Shown here: positions 17,271 to 26,104 of the stretch, one piece after another
How positions within the stretch are numbered: the stretch's first letter is position 1
Layout: each line of letters opens with the position of its first letter
Made by a program: the position numbers and the translations under genes
Notes under the pieces: model-generated
What the model saw: the letters and a program-made list of their open reading frames with translations, nothing else
What the model was told of the DNA's origin: nothing
Databases searched by the model: none
From: Candidatus Thiothrix putei
GTDB taxonomy: Bacteria > Pseudomonadota > Gammaproteobacteria > Thiotrichales > Thiotrichaceae
Reading direction: 5' to 3'
NCBI GenBank assembly: GCA_029972225.1
Contig: CP124756.1
Coordinates: 4,213,059 to 4,277,058 of the forward strand
DNA: 64,000 nucleotides

Positions 17271-18490
17271 CAGGGCAATCGCTTGAAAGTTTGGTTGCAA
17301 AACATGCATAAATAAGGTTTTCCCGAAAGGACAAAACCGATGCCGAACTTGCCGTCCAGCGCTATCAGCCGCCTACTGGAACAGTTGTCAGTTTTAGAAG
17401 ACCCACGCCAGCAAGCCAAAGTTCTCTACCCCCTACCTGAAATCCTATTGCTGGGTTTGGCAGGCAGCTTAGCAGGGGCAGACGATGTGGTGGAAATGGT
17501 GCGCTGGGCAAAGCTAAACGCGGATTTCCTGCGCCGCTATTATCCCTATGCACGGGGCTTTCCCAGCCATGACACGGTGAGTGACGTGTTCAACGCGCTG
17601 AATGCTAAGCTGTTTTCGGAACTGTTTATCCGTTGGACAAACAGCCTGTCCGCAGGGGAGGCTGACCTATTGAACATTGACGGCAAAACCTCACGGCGCA
17701 GTGGTGGCAACGGGCAGAACCCTCTGCACCTGGTGTCAGCGTGGGCAAACCAGCAAAATCTAGTGCTGGGGCAGGAAGCCACCGACCAGAAATCCAATGA
17801 AATCACTGCCATCCCCGCCTTGCTACGCAAGCTCGACATTGAAGGCTGCTTGATCACCATTGATGCGATGGGGACACAAAAGGCCATCGCCAAGCAAATC
17901 GTGGAAGCAGGCGGTGATTACCTACTGGCAGTCAAAGACAATCAGAAAACGTTAGCAGAAGACATCGCCCTGTTTTTCGAAAAGCCGCCTGCCGGTTATG
18001 TGCTGGATGAAGACACCCAGGTGGAAAAAGACCACGGGCGGCTCGAAACCCGCCGTTGCCGCATTTGCACCGATGTTGCTTGGTTGGAACAACGGCAGGA
18101 ATGGGCAGGACTTGCCAGCATCATCTGTATCGAGTCCTGGGTCGAAAAAGCAGGAAAATCCACCTATTCCATCCGCCACTACATCTGTTCACTGGCGATG
18201 ATCGCCAAGGCCGCACAATATGCCGTCCGCTCCCACTGGGCAATCGAAAACAAGTTGCATTGGGTGCTGGATGTCCTGATGCGGGAAGATTTGGCGAGAA
18301 ACCGTAGCAACCATGGCGCACATAATCTCGCCATCCTGCGCCACATGGGTACTAACCTGCTGCGCAATGACAAAACCAACAAACATAGCCTCAAAGTCCG
18401 TCGTAAACAGGCAGGGTGGTCAACTGACTATCTGGCACAACTGCTGGAGCAAGTCATGTAAGTAAGGCGATTATTCAAGCGATTGCCCTG
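17271..18490 (+). mobile_element. ISAs1-family element, tandem copy 1
   Basis: The 1220-bp element is bounded by CAGGGCAATCGCTTGAA on the left and its complement TTCAAGCGATTGCCCTG on the right. It is followed without spacer by a second copy. Confidence 0.88.
17340..18461 (+). CDS. ISAs1 transposase (copy 1)
   Basis: The 373-residue DDE transposase has the ISAs1 markers NIDGKTSRRSG (first Asp), LITIDAMGTQKAIA (second Asp) and HWAIENKLHWVLDV (Glu region). It is of normal length with no frame disruption and has a good ribosome-binding site (AAAGGA), so it may be active. Confidence 0.9.
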   Translation: MPNLPSSAISRLLEQLSVLEDPRQQAKVLYPLPEILLLGLAGSLAGADDVVEMVRWAKLNADFLRRYYPYARGFPSHDTVSDVFNALNAKLFSELFIRWTNSLSAGEADLLNIDGKTSRRSGGNGQNPLHLVSAWANQQNLVLGQEATDQKSNEITAIPALLRKLDIEGCLITIDAMGTQKAIAKQIVEAGGDYLLAVKDNQKTLAEDIALFFEKPPAGYVLDEDTQVEKDHGRLETRRCRICTDVAWLEQRQEWAGLASIICIESWVEKAGKSTYSIRHYICSLAMIAKAAQYAVRSHWAIENKLHWVLDVLMREDLARNRSNHGAHNLAILRHMGTNLLRNDKTNKHSLKVRRKQAGWSTDYLAQLLEQVM

Positions 18491-19700
18491 CTTGAAAGTT
18501 TGGTTGCAAAACATGCATAAATAAGGTTTTTCCCGAAAGGACAAAACCGATGCCGAACTTGCCGTCCAGCGCTATCAGCCGCCTACTGGAACAGTTGTCA
18601 GTTTTAGAAGACCCACGCCAGCAAGCCAAAGTTCTCTACCCCCTACCTGAAATCCTATTGCTGGGTTTGGCAGGCAGCTTAGCAGGGGCAGACGATGTGG
18701 TGGAAATGGTGCGCTGGGCAAAGCTAAACGCGGATTTCCTGCGCCGCTATTATCCCTATGCACGGGGCTTTCCCAGCCATGACACGGTGAGTGACGTGTT
18801 CAACGCGCTGAATGCTAAGCTGTTTTCGGAACTGTTTATCCGTTGGACAAACAGCCTGTCCGCAGGGGAGGCTGACCTATTGAACATTGACGGCAAAACC
18901 TCACGGCGCAGTGGTGGCAACGGGCAGAACCCTCTGCACCTGGTGTCAGCGTGGGCAAACCAGCAAAATCTAGTGCTGGGGCAGGAAGCCACCGACCAGA
19001 AATCCAATGAAATCACTGCCATCCCCGCCTTGCTACGCAAGCTCGACATTGAAGGCTGCTTGATCACCATTGATGCGATGGGGACACAAAAGGCCATCGC
19101 CAAGCAAATCGTGGAAGCAGGCGGTGATTACCTACTGGCAGTCAAAGACAATCAGAAAACGTTAGCAGAAGACATCGCCCTGTTTTTCGAAAAGCCGCCT
19201 GCCGGTTATGTGCTGGATGAAGACACCCAGGTGGAAAAAGACCACGGGCGGCTCGAAACCCGCCGTTGCCGCATTTGCACCGATGTTGCTTGGTTGGAAC
19301 AACGGCAGGAATGGGCAGGACTTGCCAGCATCATCTGTATCGAGTCCTGGGTCGAAAAAGCAGGAAAATCCACCTATTCCATCCGCCACTACATCTGTTC
19401 ACTGGCGATGATCGCCAAGGCCGCACAATATGCCGTCCGCTCCCACTGGGCAATCGAAAACAAGTTGCATTGGGTGCTGGATGTCCTGATGCGGGAAGAT
19501 TTGGCGAGAAACCGTAGCAACCATGGCGCACATAATCTCGCCATCCTGCGCCACATGGGTACTAACCTGCTGCGCAATGACAAAACCAACAAACATAGCC
19601 TCAAAGTCCGTCGTAAACAGGCAGGGTGGTCAACTGACTATCTGGCACAACTGCTGGAGCAAGTCATGTAAGTAAGGCGATTATTCAAGCGATTGCCCTG
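18491..19700 (+). mobile_element. ISAs1-family element, tandem copy 2 (left end shortened)
   Basis: This copy is in direct orientation to copy 1 and lacks the first 11 bp of its left inverted repeat, beginning at CTTGAAAGTTTGG. One extra T before the transposase start is the only other length difference noticed. Confidence 0.85.
18550..19671 (+). CDS. ISAs1 transposase (copy 2)
   Basis: The protein is identical in sequence to that of copy 1 (373 residues, all DDE motifs present). The identity implies a very recent duplication. Confidence 0.9.
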   Translation: MPNLPSSAISRLLEQLSVLEDPRQQAKVLYPLPEILLLGLAGSLAGADDVVEMVRWAKLNADFLRRYYPYARGFPSHDTVSDVFNALNAKLFSELFIRWTNSLSAGEADLLNIDGKTSRRSGGNGQNPLHLVSAWANQQNLVLGQEATDQKSNEITAIPALLRKLDIEGCLITIDAMGTQKAIAKQIVEAGGDYLLAVKDNQKTLAEDIALFFEKPPAGYVLDEDTQVEKDHGRLETRRCRICTDVAWLEQRQEWAGLASIICIESWVEKAGKSTYSIRHYICSLAMIAKAAQYAVRSHWAIENKLHWVLDVLMREDLARNRSNHGAHNLAILRHMGTNLLRNDKTNKHSLKVRRKQAGWSTDYLAQLLEQVM

Positions 19701-19733
19701 CGCGCCTGGTGGATTTGAGTGACGTGAACCAAG

Positions 19734-19766
19734 CAATGTGACACAATAAAAAACAATGTGACACAA
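19734..19766 (+). promoter_or_regulatory. Paired direct repeats upstream of the antitoxin
   Basis: CAATGTGACACAA occurs at 19734-19746 and 19754-19766, exactly 20 bp apart (about two helical turns), just before the ribosome-binding site. This is the layout expected of an operator bound by the antitoxin or toxin-antitoxin complex. The same pair is kept at 60140 and 60160. Confidence 0.55.
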
Positions 19767-19780
19767 AGAGGAATGTTTGC

Positions 19781-20005
19781 ATGGAAATGTCGATCCGCGA
19801 AATGCGCCAACAACTGACCCAACTCCAAGGCGTCTTGGAAAAAACGCCTGAAATCATCATTACGCGGCATGGCAAACCGTTAGCGCGGTTAGTACCCATG
19901 ACAAAACCACGCCAACGCCCCGATCACGCCAAACTACGGGCACTGCAACCACGGCTGCGCATCGCCAGTGAAACCCTGATCCGTGCTGACCGGGATGAGC
20001 GATGA
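19781..20005 (+). CDS. Phd/YefM-type antitoxin
   Basis: The 74-residue protein has the Phd/YefM N-terminal DNA-binding fold (SIREMRQQLTQL ... IIITRHGKPLARLVPM) and a charged C-terminal tail for binding a toxin. Its stop overlaps the PIN toxin start by 4 bp, so the two are translationally coupled. It would neutralise the ribonuclease and repress the operon. Confidence 0.82.
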   Translation: MEMSIREMRQQLTQLQGVLEKTPEIIITRHGKPLARLVPMTKPRQRPDHAKLRALQPRLRIASETLIRADRDER

Positions 20006-20445
20006 AAACCTATCTGGACACCAGCGCACTGGCAAAATGGTATTTGAATGAGCAGGAATCAGAACGCTTCGCCGCGTGGATGATTGAACAGGACGATACC
20101 CATATCAGCACCCTGACAGTGACAGAATTACGTTGCTTGTTGGCACGGCGTGAACGTACCAAAGAACTCGGTGAAGCATCAGCACAGCAAATTTTTGCCA
20201 CGTTTGAGCGGGATATTGAGCAAGGTTTCCTCATTTTACACGAGGTTGGCAACGACGACTTGATTGCCGCCCGCCAATTGATTGATCGAGTTGGTAATAT
20301 TCCCCTGCGCACCTTAGATGCCATGCACCTCGCCATTGCCGAATGCAACGACATGGAAAGCATGGCGAGTGCCGATAAAGTGATGCTGGATGCAGCGGAT
20401 TACTTGGGTATGCTCACCGTTTCGTTTGTACCTGTACGCCTTTAA
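20002..20445 (+). CDS. PIN-domain toxin (VapC-like ribonuclease)
   Basis: This 147-residue PIN protein has the acidic metal-binding set: Asp 6 (YLDTSAL), Glu 42 (VTELRCLL), Asp 106 (RTLDAMHLA) and Asp 125 (ASADKVM). It probably cleaves RNA and is held in check by the upstream antitoxin. It is the intact member of two copies in the window. The type I restriction operon starts 24 bp later. Confidence 0.85.
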   Translation: MKTYLDTSALAKWYLNEQESERFAAWMIEQDDTHISTLTVTELRCLLARRERTKELGEASAQQIFATFERDIEQGFLILHEVGNDDLIAARQLIDRVGNIPLRTLDAMHLAIAECNDMESMASADKVMLDAADYLGMLTVSFVPVRL

Positions 20446-20469
20446 CCTGTAAAGCAAACAAGAGACCTC

Positions 20470-22536
20470 ATGGCCATTAAAAAATCCGCGCTCTATTCCT
20501 CCCTGTGGGCTTCGTGCGATGAATTGCGCGGTGGCATGGACGCCAGCCAATACAAGGATTACGTGCTGTTCATGCTGTTCATCAAATACATCTCGGATAA
20601 ATACGCGGATTCGGATGATTTTGCCCCACCCGTGACCATTCCAGCGGGGGCAAGTTTTGCGGACATGATCCAGCTCAAGGGCAAAAGCGATATTGGCGAC
20701 AAGATCAATAAGCAGATTATCCAGCCCTTGGTGGCTAGCAATGCCCGTCTTGCCCGCAGTGACTTTCCCGACTTTGATGACCCCAACAAGCTGGGCGAAG
20801 GGGCGGCGAAAGTGGAACGCCTCACTAACCTGATCAGCATTTTCCAAAAGCCCGAACTCGATTTTTCCAAAAACCGCGCCGATCACGATGACATTCTTGG
20901 CGATGCGTATGAATACAATCCGCCGTTTTCTGACAAAACGTGGAGTACCGGGCTGAACCCCAGCAACGACCCTTACCAACGCTTTGCCTGGGGCGAACCA
21001 CCCGCCAAACAAGGCGATTACGCTTACCTGTTGCACATCATCCGCTCGATGAAACCCAACGGCAAAGCCGCGTGCATCCTCCCGCATGGCGTGCTGTTCC
21101 GGGGCAATGCCGAAAGCGTTATCCGCCAGCAACTGGTGCGTTCCGGCTATTTGAAAGGCATTATCGGGCTACCCGCCAACCTGTTTTATGGCACGGGCAT
21201 CCCCGCCTGCATTCTGGTACTCGACAAGGCAAACGCCACCGCCCGCAAAGGCATTTTCATGATCGACGCGGCGAAAGGCTTCATCAAGGACGGCGATAAA
21301 AACCGCCTGCGCGAACAAGACATCCACCGCATCGTTGACACCTTTACCAAGCAAACCGACACGCCCTGTTATGCCCGCATGGTGGCGTTTGACGAAATCA
21401 GCGACCCGAAAAACGCTTACAACCTCAACCTGCCGCGCTACATCGACAGCACCGAGCCGGAAGATACCCAAGACATCACTGCCCACCTGTGCGGCGGCAT
21501 TCCTGATCCAGACATCCACGCCATGACTGCCTATTGGCACGTGCTGCCGACCCTGCGGGCGGCCTTGTTCACCTCCACGGGGCAAGCAGGTTATGCCCAA
21601 CTGACCTTGCCGATTGCACAAGTCAAACCCTTCATCTTGAACCATGCCGAATTCACCGCCTTCAAAACCACGGTGACACGCAGTTTTGACGCATGGCGGA
21701 CAGACAACACCCCGCACTTGCAAGCCTTTGGCAAAGACGCACACCCCAAAGCCCTGATCGACACCCTCGCCGAAGCGTTGTTGAATGCGTTTAAAGCCGC
21801 GCCCTTGCTGGATGCTTACGACGTGTACCAACACCTGATGGATTACTGGGCGGAAACCATGCAGGACGATGCCTACCTGATTGCTGCCGATGGCTGGGTA
21901 GCCACCCCGCAACGCATTATCGACACCGACAAAAAAGGCAAAACCAAAGACAAAGGCTGGGCGTGTGACCTCATCCCCAAAGCGTACATCGTGGCGCGTT
22001 ACTTTGCCGCGCAACAAGCCGCACTGGAAGCCTTGCAAACCCAACTGGAAAGCGTCACCGCGAACTTAAGCGAGTTGGAAGAAGAACACAGCGGCGAAGA
22101 TGCCGCGTTTTCCGGCTTCGAGAAAATCAACGCCGCCGCCATCAAAGACCGCCTCAAAGAATTAAAAGCCGAACAAGGCGACTGGAAAGTGGCGGAAGAA
22201 GCCGTGCTGAACCAATGGCTAAAATTGAGCGGACAAGAAGCCACCCTGAAAAAATCCATCAAGGAAGCCGATGCCGCACTGGATAAACTCGCCTATGAGA
22301 AATACCCCGAACTGAGCGTGACGGAAATCCAGACCTTGGTGATTGATGACAAATGGATGGCAGCCCTGACCATCACCGTGCAAGGCGAACTCGATCGCGT
22401 CTCGCAAACCCTCACCACCCGCATCCGCGAACTCGCCGAACGCTACGCCACGCCGTTACCGCAACTGGTGGAAGAGGTCGCCCCCCTCTCTGCCCGTGTT
22501 GACGAACACCTCAAGCGCATGGGATTTCAACTATGA
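20470..22536 (+). CDS. hsdM: Type I modification subunit HsdM with internal deletion
   Basis: HsdM is the DNA adenine methyltransferase subunit of type I restriction enzymes. This one is 688 residues; close relatives of this long-tail class are about 800. The N-terminal HsdM_N domain (residues 1-149) is normal and ends DILGDAYEY, but this is followed at once by NPPFSDKTW (catalytic motif IV). The intervening block, which normally carries the SAM-binding motif I (DPxCGSG), is missing in frame (junction near 20916). After that GDYAYLLHIIRSMKPNGKAA, GTGIPACILVLDK and the coiled-coil C-terminus are normal. It may still fold in part but should not methylate. Its stop overlaps the next gene (ATGA). 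Confidence 0.85.
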   Translation: MAIKKSALYSSLWASCDELRGGMDASQYKDYVLFMLFIKYISDKYADSDDFAPPVTIPAGASFADMIQLKGKSDIGDKINKQIIQPLVASNARLARSDFPDFDDPNKLGEGAAKVERLTNLISIFQKPELDFSKNRADHDDILGDAYEYNPPFSDKTWSTGLNPSNDPYQRFAWGEPPAKQGDYAYLLHIIRSMKPNGKAACILPHGVLFRGNAESVIRQQLVRSGYLKGIIGLPANLFYGTGIPACILVLDKANATARKGIFMIDAAKGFIKDGDKNRLREQDIHRIVDTFTKQTDTPCYARMVAFDEISDPKNAYNLNLPRYIDSTEPEDTQDITAHLCGGIPDPDIHAMTAYWHVLPTLRAALFTSTGQAGYAQLTLPIAQVKPFILNHAEFTAFKTTVTRSFDAWRTDNTPHLQAFGKDAHPKALIDTLAEALLNAFKAAPLLDAYDVYQHLMDYWAETMQDDAYLIAADGWVATPQRIIDTDKKGKTKDKGWACDLIPKAYIVARYFAAQQAALEALQTQLESVTANLSELEEEHSGEDAAFSGFEKINAAAIKDRLKELKAEQGDWKVAEEAVLNQWLKLSGQEATLKKSIKEADAALDKLAYEKYPELSVTEIQTLVIDDKWMAALTITVQGELDRVSQTLTTRIRELAERYATPLPQLVEEVAPLSARVDEHLKRMGFQL

Positions 22537-23657
22537 AAGACACAAACATGAAAAATTTTTCCGCACAACTGTTGCAGGCAGCAAAAGCTAACCCCGCGAT
22601 ACTCCTTGAAATGGTCAACGGGTCGGCAGTCATTGCCTCCCTCAGGCAGCGGGGTATCAAACCACTCAAAGACTTTGATTACACCGATGAAACTATCCGT
22701 GCCGACAACATGGATCAACTCTCTGCTGAAGAATACGACACACATGATCGCATTTATGCCCTGATTAACACGCCGTCGTCTTCCACAGATAAATTGGAAC
22801 ATGCATTGGCAACCCTGTACGCACTGCGCGACAAATATCCAGACGTGCCGTCCCTCTACAATTTCACTGCCGTTACCCTGGCGCGTTTGGGCCGAAAAGA
22901 AGAAACCCATGCCGCCCTGCTGGAAACACACCAGCGTTTTCCCGATTACCTTTTTGGCAAAATCAGTCTGGCTGAACATTACCTGCGCCAAGGACAACCC
23001 GAAAAAGTCCCGGACATACTGAACCATCAGTTCGATCTGACACAGCACTTTCCTCCCGACGTTGACCTGTTCCACATCTCGGAAGCCATTGGATTTTACA
23101 GCATTGTGGGGATGTATCACGCTGCCACCGGGGATGCAGCGCAAGCGCTGGTCTGTTATTCCATCGTCCGCAACCTGAACCCCGACCATGCTGGCGCACA
23201 GGCACTGGCAAGATACATTTTAGTGACTGACCTTGACCCAGCCATCAAACATCAGAACCATCTTGCGGATTTCGTGGGAAACGATGAAACCCCATCACCC
23301 GGCCTACTGGTTGACGATGCCGAAGAAGCTACTAACCTCACAGCAGCCATGCAGGCATACCTGCCCATCGTTATGACCCCGACCAAAAACCTTGTGCATT
23401 ACCACAACCCCAACATGAAAAAGATTAAGCCCAATGAAAAACTGAAAGTGACCGAGGTCAGCTATGTGGGCGATGAAGGCGGGATCGCTTGCCACATACA
23501 ACGTGCCAAGGTTGAAGAACTCCTAGTGGTTTCGCTGACCCATCTCATGCCGGACAAGAAGCACCCGCTATACAAAGCCATTAGGCACTACCAATTACGC
23601 AGGATCAAATCCCTGGCAAACCAGCAGACACACCGTACCGGCGGCAGGGGCGAATAA
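22533..23657 (+). CDS. TPR-like protein of the hsd operon, unknown function
   Basis: The 374-residue protein starts at an ATG overlapping the hsdM stop by 4 bp. The middle (about 80-230) has helical repeats of TPR type (LEHALATLYALRDKYPDVPSL, NFTAVTLARLGRKEETHAAL). The C-terminal third (from about 285) reads KNLVHYHNPNMKKIKPNEKL with Cys and His residues and does not resemble a known domain. It has no transmembrane segment. Being coupled to hsdM suggests that it is made together with the restriction enzyme. The final residues GGRGE come from a repeat-like AGGGGCGAATAAT sequence. Confidence 0.6.
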   Translation: MKDTNMKNFSAQLLQAAKANPAILLEMVNGSAVIASLRQRGIKPLKDFDYTDETIRADNMDQLSAEEYDTHDRIYALINTPSSSTDKLEHALATLYALRDKYPDVPSLYNFTAVTLARLGRKEETHAALLETHQRFPDYLFGKISLAEHYLRQGQPEKVPDILNHQFDLTQHFPPDVDLFHISEAIGFYSIVGMYHAATGDAAQALVCYSIVRNLNPDHAGAQALARYILVTDLDPAIKHQNHLADFVGNDETPSPGLLVDDAEEATNLTAAMQAYLPIVMTPTKNLVHYHNPNMKKIKPNEKLKVTEVSYVGDEGGIACHIQRAKVEELLVVSLTHLMPDKKHPLYKAIRHYQLRRIKSLANQQTHRTGGRGE

Positions 23658-23689
23658 TGGCACAACGGTTGGGGAATGCGGTGGATGAC

Positions 23690-23717
23690 GTAGGGGCGAA
23701 TAATTATTTGCCCCTAC
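23690..23717. repeat. 28-bp palindromic repeat
   Basis: The sequence GTAGGGGCGAATA pairs with TATTTGCCCCTAC around a two-base centre, with one mismatch. Half of it (AGGGGCGAATAAT) also occurs at 23647-23659. It lies between the TPR-like gene and hsdS. Related GGGGCG palindromes occur in hsdR at 28534. Confidence 0.75.
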
Positions 23718-24722
23718 AGAAGTGGCGGAACATCACGACGGGTGAGAAACCATGAATACGGCAATACAACCGGGCTACAAACAAACCGAAGTCGGCGTAA
23801 TCCCCGAAGATTGGCATACCGTTCCGCTTGGTCAAGTTGTGACATTTCAACGTGGGTATGATTTACCGCATCGGCTTAGAAAAAATGGAGATGTTCCACT
23901 AGTTAGTTCTGCTGGTGTAACTGACCGACATTGCACTGCAATGGCTCAACCACCGGGTGTCGTAACTGGTCGATACGGCACAATTGGTGAGATATTTTTT
24001 ATTAACGAACCATTTTGGCCATTAAACACAACACTTTACGTTCGAGATTTTCATGGTAATGACGAGCGATTCATTTACTACCTATTGAAACCGTTTGATT
24101 TCGCCTCTTTTAGTGGAAAAAGTGGTGTGCCCGGCGTTAATCGCAATGATTTACACGCTGAAATGGTATCTCTTCCTATAAATATAACTGAACAAACCGC
24201 CATCGCCTCCGCCCTCTCCGACATGGATGCCCTGCTGGACGGTCTTGACCGCCTCATCACCAAAAAGCGCAACCTCAAACAAGCCGCCATGCAGCAGCTT
24301 CTCACGGGCAAAACTCGATTAGCGGGATTTGAGGGGGAGTGGGAGGTGAGGCGGTTGGGGGACTTGCTGACTATCTGTCATGGGAAAAGCCAGAAAGATG
24401 TTGAAACTATTGATGGTGCTTACCCAATACTAGCCACTGGTGGGCAAATAGGTACAGCTTCTCGCGCTCTTTATGATCAGCCATCGGTACTAATTGGACG
24501 TAAAGGCACAATTAATCAGCCTCAATATATGGATACGCCATTTTGGACGGTAGACACTCTTTTCTATTCGATTTTGAAGAATAATAGACATTATCTATAA
24601 ATAATTTTTATCGAAAAGTTTTTAAAACTTTCAATAGATTGGATTTCGCATGGAGTTTCTCAGGTTGTGTAGTCCGCAAGCAATTTCCATAATCTGATCA
24701 TCAAAGTCATCTTTTAAATTAC

Positions 24723-26104
24723 GAGCCACTTGCAAAATTACATTTTCAGCGTGAACCTTCCTTCATCTGAAGGAAAAAAGAAGTGTGGGCTGCCGTTTTC
24801 GGCGATAATAGAAGCGTCAAAACAACCATTAAGCCCACGCTATGAATTCTACCGAACGCGCCCTGATTGCACAACGCTGGAGTTTGCTGCAAATTGAAAT
24901 ACTACCTTGCTTCAATGATGCCTTTGGCACATTGACCCCCAAGCTTGAAAAACTCATTCACGTACTGGAGCTGACGCGCATTGAAGATTTTGTGCGCTCT
25001 TTTCGTGATGGGTCTGGACGGCCAGCGACGGAGCGATCTTGGTTTGCCAATGCTTTTGTCGCCAAAAGCGTGCTCAATATTGTCAATACGCGAGCACTCA
25101 TTGACCGGCTGCAAAACGATCGCTCCCTGCGACGCATCTGCGGGTTTCCCCTGACCAAGAAACTGCCTTCCGAATCCACCTTTTCACGTGCCTTCGCTGA
25201 ATTTGCTGAACAGCGTTTAGCGGAACGTGTGCATGAAACGTTGGTGAAAACGTATTTGGGCGATGCGCTGATCGGCCACCTGTGTCGGGATTCAACAGCC
25301 ATTGAGGCACGTGAACGGCCTGTTGCCGAGGAAAAGCCAAAGAAAAAACAAGGGCAAACACGGATTCAGCGCCAACGGGAACAGTCACTTCAGCAAGCAC
25401 TCGATGAGATACCGGTTCAGTGTAACCGGGGGACGAAGAAGAATGCCCAAGGCTACAAGCACAGTTGGAACGGCTACAAACTGCATATCGATACCGCCGA
25501 TTGTGGTGTCCCGATAGCAGCCATTCTGTCTTCCGCCTCCTTTCACGACAGCGGGGCAGCCATCCCACTCTCTCAAATCAGTGCCCAACGTGTCACCAGT
25601 CTCTACGACCTGATGGATGCAGCCTATTGCAGTGCTGATTTGCACGAATACAGCCGTCATCTGGGGCATGTCCCTCTGATTGATCACAATCCTCGCGGCG
25701 GACAGAAAGAAGCGTTTGAACCTGCTGATGCCGAGCGTTACAAAATTCGCAGCACCGTAGAACGAACCAATGCCCGCCTGAAGGATGAATTTGGTGGTCG
25801 GAATGTGTGGGTGCAAGGCGCACAAAAAGTTTACAGCCACCTGATGTTTGGGATTTTGGTGTTGAGTGCTGATCAACTGATGCGTGTCTTGTTATAAGGC
25901 GACTGGTTTTGAAAAAACACGGGAAGACTGACTGAAAAACAGGAGCAGTCGCATTGGTATGGGTGAAATTTAGCAAAAGTTACGGTAAAACTGAAAAAGC
26001 TCAGGTTTCGTTGGTCAAATTGAGTAAAAAATCGGCTGAATATGCGGCGTTCGGTCAATGCTGAAAATTGAGCAACTCAGTTTGTCGGATTTTGCAAGTC
26101 GCTC
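24723..26104 (+). mobile_element. IS5-type element, copy B (inner, intact)
   Basis: The 1382-bp element is bounded by GAGCCACTTGCAAAAT and the complement of GAGCGACTTGCAAAAT, with TTAC duplicated on both sides. It sits inside the transposase gene of the outer IS5-family element. Confidence 0.9.
24842..25897 (+). CDS. IS5-type DDE transposase (copy B)
   Basis: This is the full 351-residue form, starting MNSTERALIAQRW. The DDE residues and the Y-x2-R-x3-E-x6-K signature are present and nothing suggests damage, so this copy may be active. Confidence 0.88.
   Translation: MNSTERALIAQRWSLLQIEILPCFNDAFGTLTPKLEKLIHVLELTRIEDFVRSFRDGSGRPATERSWFANAFVAKSVLNIVNTRALIDRLQNDRSLRRICGFPLTKKLPSESTFSRAFAEFAEQRLAERVHETLVKTYLGDALIGHLCRDSTAIEARERPVAEEKPKKKQGQTRIQRQREQSLQQALDEIPVQCNRGTKKNAQGYKHSWNGYKLHIDTADCGVPIAAILSSASFHDSGAAIPLSQISAQRVTSLYDLMDAAYCSADLHEYSRHLGHVPLIDHNPRGGQKEAFEPADAERYKIRSTVERTNARLKDEFGGRNVWVQGAQKVYSHLMFGILVLSADQLMRVLL

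Larger units (their letters stand above)
19701..20201 (+). repeat. 501-bp duplicated segment carrying the toxin-antitoxin start
   Basis: The segment matches 60107-60607 with only a few substitutions. It begins with the last 26 or so bases of an ABC-ATPase gene, contains the whole antitoxin gene and ends within the toxin gene. Its left edge touches the ISAs1 tandem. Confidence 0.9.

Noticed and set aside
20314..22044. Two long minus-strand ORFs opposite hsdM (272 and 291 residues)
   Set aside because: They mirror the codon bias of hsdM, show no recognisable motifs and have no plausible start signals.
23690..23717. CRISPR-like repeat
   Set aside because: It is a single palindrome with one half copy, without regular spacers; no cas genes are near and no repeat array was seen anywhere in the window.
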